A DNA stretch of 64,000 nucleotides, from the NCBI RefSeq assembly GCF_014201355.1, contig NZ_JACHEG010000010.1, positions 124,001 to 188,000 on the forward strand, in the 5' to 3' direction. Position 1 is the stretch's first letter; each line of letters opens with the position of its first letter. This document shows, in pieces, positions 60,978 to 64,000 of this stretch. The position numbers and the translations under genes were made by a program. Origin of the DNA: Aliirhizobium wenxiniae (GTDB lineage: Bacteria > Pseudomonadota > Alphaproteobacteria > Rhizobiales > Rhizobiaceae). The notes beneath the pieces were generated by a model. That model made no database searches, was not told the DNA's origin, and saw nothing but the letters and a program-made list of their open reading frames with translations.

Positions 60978-61811
60978 ATGGCGATGAATTCGACAATCGA
61001 ATGGACCGACCACACTTTCAATCCGTGGACCGGCTGCACCAACATCAGCCCAGGTTGCGACAACTGCTATGCCGAGGCTTGGGCCAAGCGGTCCGGCCAA
61101 GTGAAATGGGGTAACTCGCCGCGCAAGCGCACGACAGAGAGCTACTGGAAAGCTCCGCATATGTGGCAGCGCAAGGCCGCAGAATTTGCGAGCGTTCACG
61201 GTCGCAGGCAGCGCGTGTTTTGTGCTTCGCTTGCCGACGTTTTCGATAACCAAGCGGATCCCGAGTGGCGTGAAGATCTTTTCAAAGTCATCCGGGCGAC
61301 TCCATCGCTCGATTGGCAGTTGCTAACCAAGCGCCCGCAAAATATCCAGAGAATGCTGCCGGCCGATTGGGGCAGCAAGGGATATCCGAATGTCTGGCTG
61401 GGCTTCACCGCTGAGGATCAATCCCGTTTTGATCAAAGGAAGCGATTCCTCTCCCTCATCCCCGCTCGCGTCTGGTTTGTGTCCTACGAGCCGGCGATAG
61501 GTCCGCTTCGAATATCACATGGCGATCCGCGGCCGGACTGGCTTATCTGTGGCGGAGAAAGTGGCCCGCGCGCTCGCCCTATGGTGAGCCAATGGGCGCG
61601 AGATATTATTGCCGATTGTCAGGAATACGGTATCGCAGCTTTTCACAAACAATGGGGAGCGCCTGGCAATAATCCGCTTGTGCAAGAGCAGGGAATGTCG
61701 CTGGCGCAAGTCAAAGAAGTTGATCCCCATGGCAAAGGGGGAGGTCTTGTTGATGGCCGGCTGGTGAGGCAGTTTCCAAAAGGCTGCGAAAAGGTAGAAA
61801 AGGCCGCCTGA
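60978..61811 (+). CDS. DUF5131 family (phage Gp37/Gp68-like) three-Cys-motif protein
   Basis: A 277-residue protein with the N-terminal motif NPWTGCTNISPGCDNCYAE (Cys20, Cys27, Cys30), the three-cysteine cluster that suggests an iron-sulfur centre as in radical SAM enzymes. Later blocks are VFCASLADVFDNQA, WQLLTKRPQNI, VWLGFTAEDQSRFDQR and LICGGESGPRARPM. The start at ATG 60978 follows GAGAGGTG. It sits 39 bp before the TcmP gene, its usual partner. The substrate is unknown. Confidence 0.92.
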   Translation: MAMNSTIEWTDHTFNPWTGCTNISPGCDNCYAEAWAKRSGQVKWGNSPRKRTTESYWKAPHMWQRKAAEFASVHGRRQRVFCASLADVFDNQADPEWREDLFKVIRATPSLDWQLLTKRPQNIQRMLPADWGSKGYPNVWLGFTAEDQSRFDQRKRFLSLIPARVWFVSYEPAIGPLRISHGDPRPDWLICGGESGPRARPMVSQWARDIIADCQEYGIAAFHKQWGAPGNNPLVQEQGMSLAQVKEVDPHGKGGGLVDGRLVRQFPKGCEKVEKAA

Positions 61812-61850
61812 ACTTGACAGCTCTACATGTCGAACGCAACTTAGACTTGG

Positions 61851-63122
61851 TTGGCATGGGGAGTCGCAACGATCGCCGAATTTGGATGGAAGCTGGGCGG
61901 TGAGCTGCCGCCCCTTAGCGCTCACAGCGGCGCAAAATTGCGTCTCATTGAGACCTATCTTCAAAATTATTTCCCAGCAACGCTTGTCAGCCACGCCCAG
62001 GATAGGCAGCGCATCACGCTGGTTGACGGATTTTGCGGCGGTGGTCGATTTAGTGATGCCGGCGAGCTTATCCGCGGCACACCACTTCTCTTCCTGGATG
62101 CTGTAAACAAGGCCCAGGAGAAAGCAAATGTTGGGCGGACAAAGTCGCTCACCATCGATGCCGAGTATCATTTCGTCGATAGCAAAAAGGACCACGTCGA
62201 CTTTCTTCGCGAGGAACTGACTAAGGAAGGGCACCTTGCTGCAATCGGGAACTCGATATTCCTTCATCACGCAAAGTTCGAGGTCGTTTTTCCGGATATC
62301 TGTCGCAGGATCGAGCAACGCACGCGAGGCGGAGTAGGGCGCTCGATCTTCCTCCTGGATCAAAAAGGCTATTCGGACGTCGCCTTTGAAACTGTTCGAA
62401 AGATACTTCAATTCTCAGCGGGTGAGTGCATCCTCACCTTCGCCGTCGGCTGGCTTATCGATTATCTCACCGAAAAGCCTCAAACCGTCAACCGTCTTGC
62501 GCCGATTGAAATATCCGAAGATCAGCTCCGCGAATTCCTTCGCCACAAGGGCGAGCATGGTGGACGTTATGTCATCCAACGCTTGCTGTTGCGACATATC
62601 TCCGGCATGACAGGCGCGAAATTCCAAAGCCCATTTTTCCTACGATCAAAAGAAGCTCGGAAGGATTTATGGCTGGTGCATCTCTCGAACCACCTGAAGG
62701 CCAGGAACGTGATGGTCGACAGCCATTGGCTGATCAATAACCAATCCTTGCACCAGGGGCATGGTGGGTTGGAAATGCTCGGCTTCAATCCGAACCTCGA
62801 TCCCGGCAATGCTCCGGATTTTTGGTTTGGACCCAAGGACGAGGAAGTTATGAAGGATCGGCTCGCCGACGACTTCCTACGCCGGATCCGCGATACGCAT
62901 GGTGACGCACCCGTATCTTACGGTGACTTCGTGACATCGATCGCCAATGAGACGCCTGCACGCCTGAGCGATATCGACAAAGTCACGGCGCTTCTGGTCG
63001 GGGAGAAGGAATTGGATCTCCGGAACGAGGCGAATTCGCCAAAGCGCACATCTTCTCCGATCTATAGAGACACTATAGGTATCTCTCAGCAAACCCGCTT
63101 GTGGCCAGCGCGGGCTCTTTAA
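61851..63122 (+). CDS. tcmP: TcmP, three-Cys-motif partner protein
   Basis: A 423-residue protein of the TcmP family, named because members accompany three-Cys-motif (DUF5131-like) proteins. The N-terminal part (FGWKLGGELPPLSAHSGAKLRLIETYLQNYF, LVDGFCGGGRF, YHFVDSKKDHVDFL) resembles a SAM-dependent methyltransferase fold; IFLLDQKGYSDV could hold an acidic active-site residue. The start is TTG 61851, since no ATG is near. The last 20 residues, after the family C-terminus, look like read-through into non-conserved DNA. Reaction unknown. Confidence 0.88.
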   Translation: MAWGVATIAEFGWKLGGELPPLSAHSGAKLRLIETYLQNYFPATLVSHAQDRQRITLVDGFCGGGRFSDAGELIRGTPLLFLDAVNKAQEKANVGRTKSLTIDAEYHFVDSKKDHVDFLREELTKEGHLAAIGNSIFLHHAKFEVVFPDICRRIEQRTRGGVGRSIFLLDQKGYSDVAFETVRKILQFSAGECILTFAVGWLIDYLTEKPQTVNRLAPIEISEDQLREFLRHKGEHGGRYVIQRLLLRHISGMTGAKFQSPFFLRSKEARKDLWLVHLSNHLKARNVMVDSHWLINNQSLHQGHGGLEMLGFNPNLDPGNAPDFWFGPKDEEVMKDRLADDFLRRIRDTHGDAPVSYGDFVTSIANETPARLSDIDKVTALLVGEKELDLRNEANSPKRTSSPIYRDTIGISQQTRLWPARAL

Positions 63123-63380
63123 TTTTCGGAGTGAGTTCCACTTATCCGTTAACTACTCCGCCATCCTCGTTGGCACTCTCTATAAGGCATCGGTGTCCTT
63201 CAGATCGCGATGCAAGGATTGCGATTATGGTAGCTCTTTATGTGCAGCAATTCAACGATGTGGTGATGCAGAAACAGTCTAAGGCTTGACCTGTCGCTTT
63301 ATCTGTATTCGGTTTGCGCTCTAGCTGGCGAACGAGCGATCTCGTCCTACAGCGGCATACCGCGGCTGTAGGAACGACCA

Positions 63381-63815
63381 TCAAAGGTGTCTCACCTGGA
63401 GCGTACCGCCGCCCCATTTGTCGTTTAGGTACTCGCAAACAATCCTTCGATGGCAGTGGTGAGGTGTAGCCTCTGAGCAAAGCAGGCAGGACCCATCGAA
63501 CATCTCAGGCTTGAGTCGCGTTTCGATCCTGCGCTCAGCCATTAGGCTGATGAACTGGTTTTCGTAGACGCTCCAGTCCCCCTTTTCTTTTTTATAAGCC
63601 TTGAGCATCTGGTCCGTCGGAGCAAGCACAGGTTGGTGAACATATTGGACACCGCAAATTTGTTTTAAAAAATAGGCCAGATCGTCTGCCTTCGCAAAAC
63701 CAGCTAACTGCGAGGTATTATGTAGCCTCACATCGATGAGCTTCTTGACGCCAGCTTTCTTGAGACGTTCAAAAAAGTTCTCTGCGTTGGATTTTGTAAA
63801 CCCGATTGTCGTCAT
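63381..63815 (-). CDS. DUF488 family protein
   Basis: A 144-residue DUF488 protein: MTTIGFTKSNAENFFERLKKAGVKKLIDVRL, then LLCSEATPHHCHRRIVCEYL near the C-terminus with the typical Cys/His cluster. The ATG at 63815 lies one base after the TAA of the upstream partial gene, so the two form an operon. It converges on tcmP, 258 bp apart. DUF488 genes recur next to DUF5131/TcmP-type pairs to my knowledge, which suggests a shared role. Confidence 0.88.
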   Translation of the reverse strand: MTTIGFTKSNAENFFERLKKAGVKKLIDVRLHNTSQLAGFAKADDLAYFLKQICGVQYVHQPVLAPTDQMLKAYKKEKGDWSVYENQFISLMAERRIETRLKPEMFDGSCLLCSEATPHHCHRRIVCEYLNDKWGGGTLQVRHL

Positions 63816-63816
63816 G

Positions 63817-64000
63817 TTAACTGGCATGTGGCGAGTTGTCCTTGGCTTTCGTCCTTGCAGCACGATCTGTGGTTTTTTCGGCGTAAGCAACTTTCATAGA
63901 TCGATCTCGGTACGCTTGCGTTAGGCGATCTTTAGCTGTCTGGAAAAAATCACTGTTTGTTTGACCACTCATGTTCAGAAGTCGATCTTCGATCGCCTTC
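63817..64000 (-). CDS. 3' end of a gene running off the right edge, unknown
   Basis: The frame reads ...KAIEDRLLNMSGQTNSDFFQ and then TAKDRLTQAYRDRSMKVAYAEK to a stop at 63817, two bases before the DUF488 start. It is polar and helical and looks coding. It could be the tail of a larger protein or a short gene starting at the internal ATG near 63,972. No family can be assigned. Confidence 0.55.
   Translation of the reverse strand, partial: KAIEDRLLNMSGQTNSDFFQTAKDRLTQAYRDRSMKVAYAEKTTDRAARTKAKDNSPHAS

Overview
The window looks like about 64 kb of a large conjugative plasmid from the Rhizobiaceae (Rhizobium, Agrobacterium or Ensifer group). The reasons are a repA-repB-repC replicon with an antisense RNA between repB and repC, a VirB-type secretion operon, and a run of genes typical of rhizobial plasmids (DUF736, ArdC, DUF1419, DUF3085, DUF982, DUF3606, an RHE_PE00001-type protein). 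GC content is high throughout and no rRNA or tRNA gene was seen.

Layout. (1) 1-12.4 kb, minus strand: a tightly packed virB1-virB11 operon with two lytic transglycosylases, running off the left edge into a multi-pass membrane protein. (2) 12.4-13.8 kb: a lipoprotein gene and a zinc-ribbon protein gene. Their promoter and the virB promoter carry the same palindromic operator, seen three times. (3) 13.8-15.1 kb, no genes: a degenerate 8-bp tandem array of about 50 units, then a probable origin of transfer (a 22-bp perfect palindrome abutting CTATCCTG|CC, the core of MOBP-type nic sites), three 13-bp direct repeats starting at the predicted nick, and a set of long perfect inverted repeats. (4) 15.1-31.8 kb: the probable leading region, with WGR protein, HU, DUF736, ArdC anti-restriction protein, a ParB-like protein, MqsA-like/zinc-ribbon regulators, a 1,698-residue methylase-helicase, DUF3085, DUF1419 and a frameshifted toprim gene. 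Most of these are on the minus strand, so the predicted transferred strand is their template. (5) 31.8-37.3 kb: two parS-like sites and repC-ctRNA-repB-repA.

(6) 37.3-46.6 kb: hairpin clusters, transposon relics and many very small genes around nadE, an isochorismatase-family hydrolase and a DUF72 gene. (7) 46.7-59.3 kb: a mobile patchwork: a frameshifted integrase with a PIN/Phd toxin-antitoxin pair, a broken HWE kinase and truncated Crp regulator next to an intact response regulator, an intact integrase overlapping an MBL hydrolase, an HxlR regulator with an NmrA-like reductase, and a Tni-type transposition module (tniA, tniB, nonsense-interrupted tniQ, convergent serine resolvase). (8) 59.7-64 kb: an RHE_PE00001-type gene and a DUF5131-TcmP-DUF488 cluster that may be a little-studied modification or defence system.

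How it fits together. If the nic call is right, the + strand leaves with its 5' end at 14,424. The anti-restriction, partition-like and DNA-processing genes to the right then enter first, and the secretion operon to the left enters last. The shared operators suggest that secretion and the small lipoprotein/zinc-ribbon operon are switched on together. No relaxase gene is in the window; it should lie beyond the left edge or elsewhere on the plasmid.
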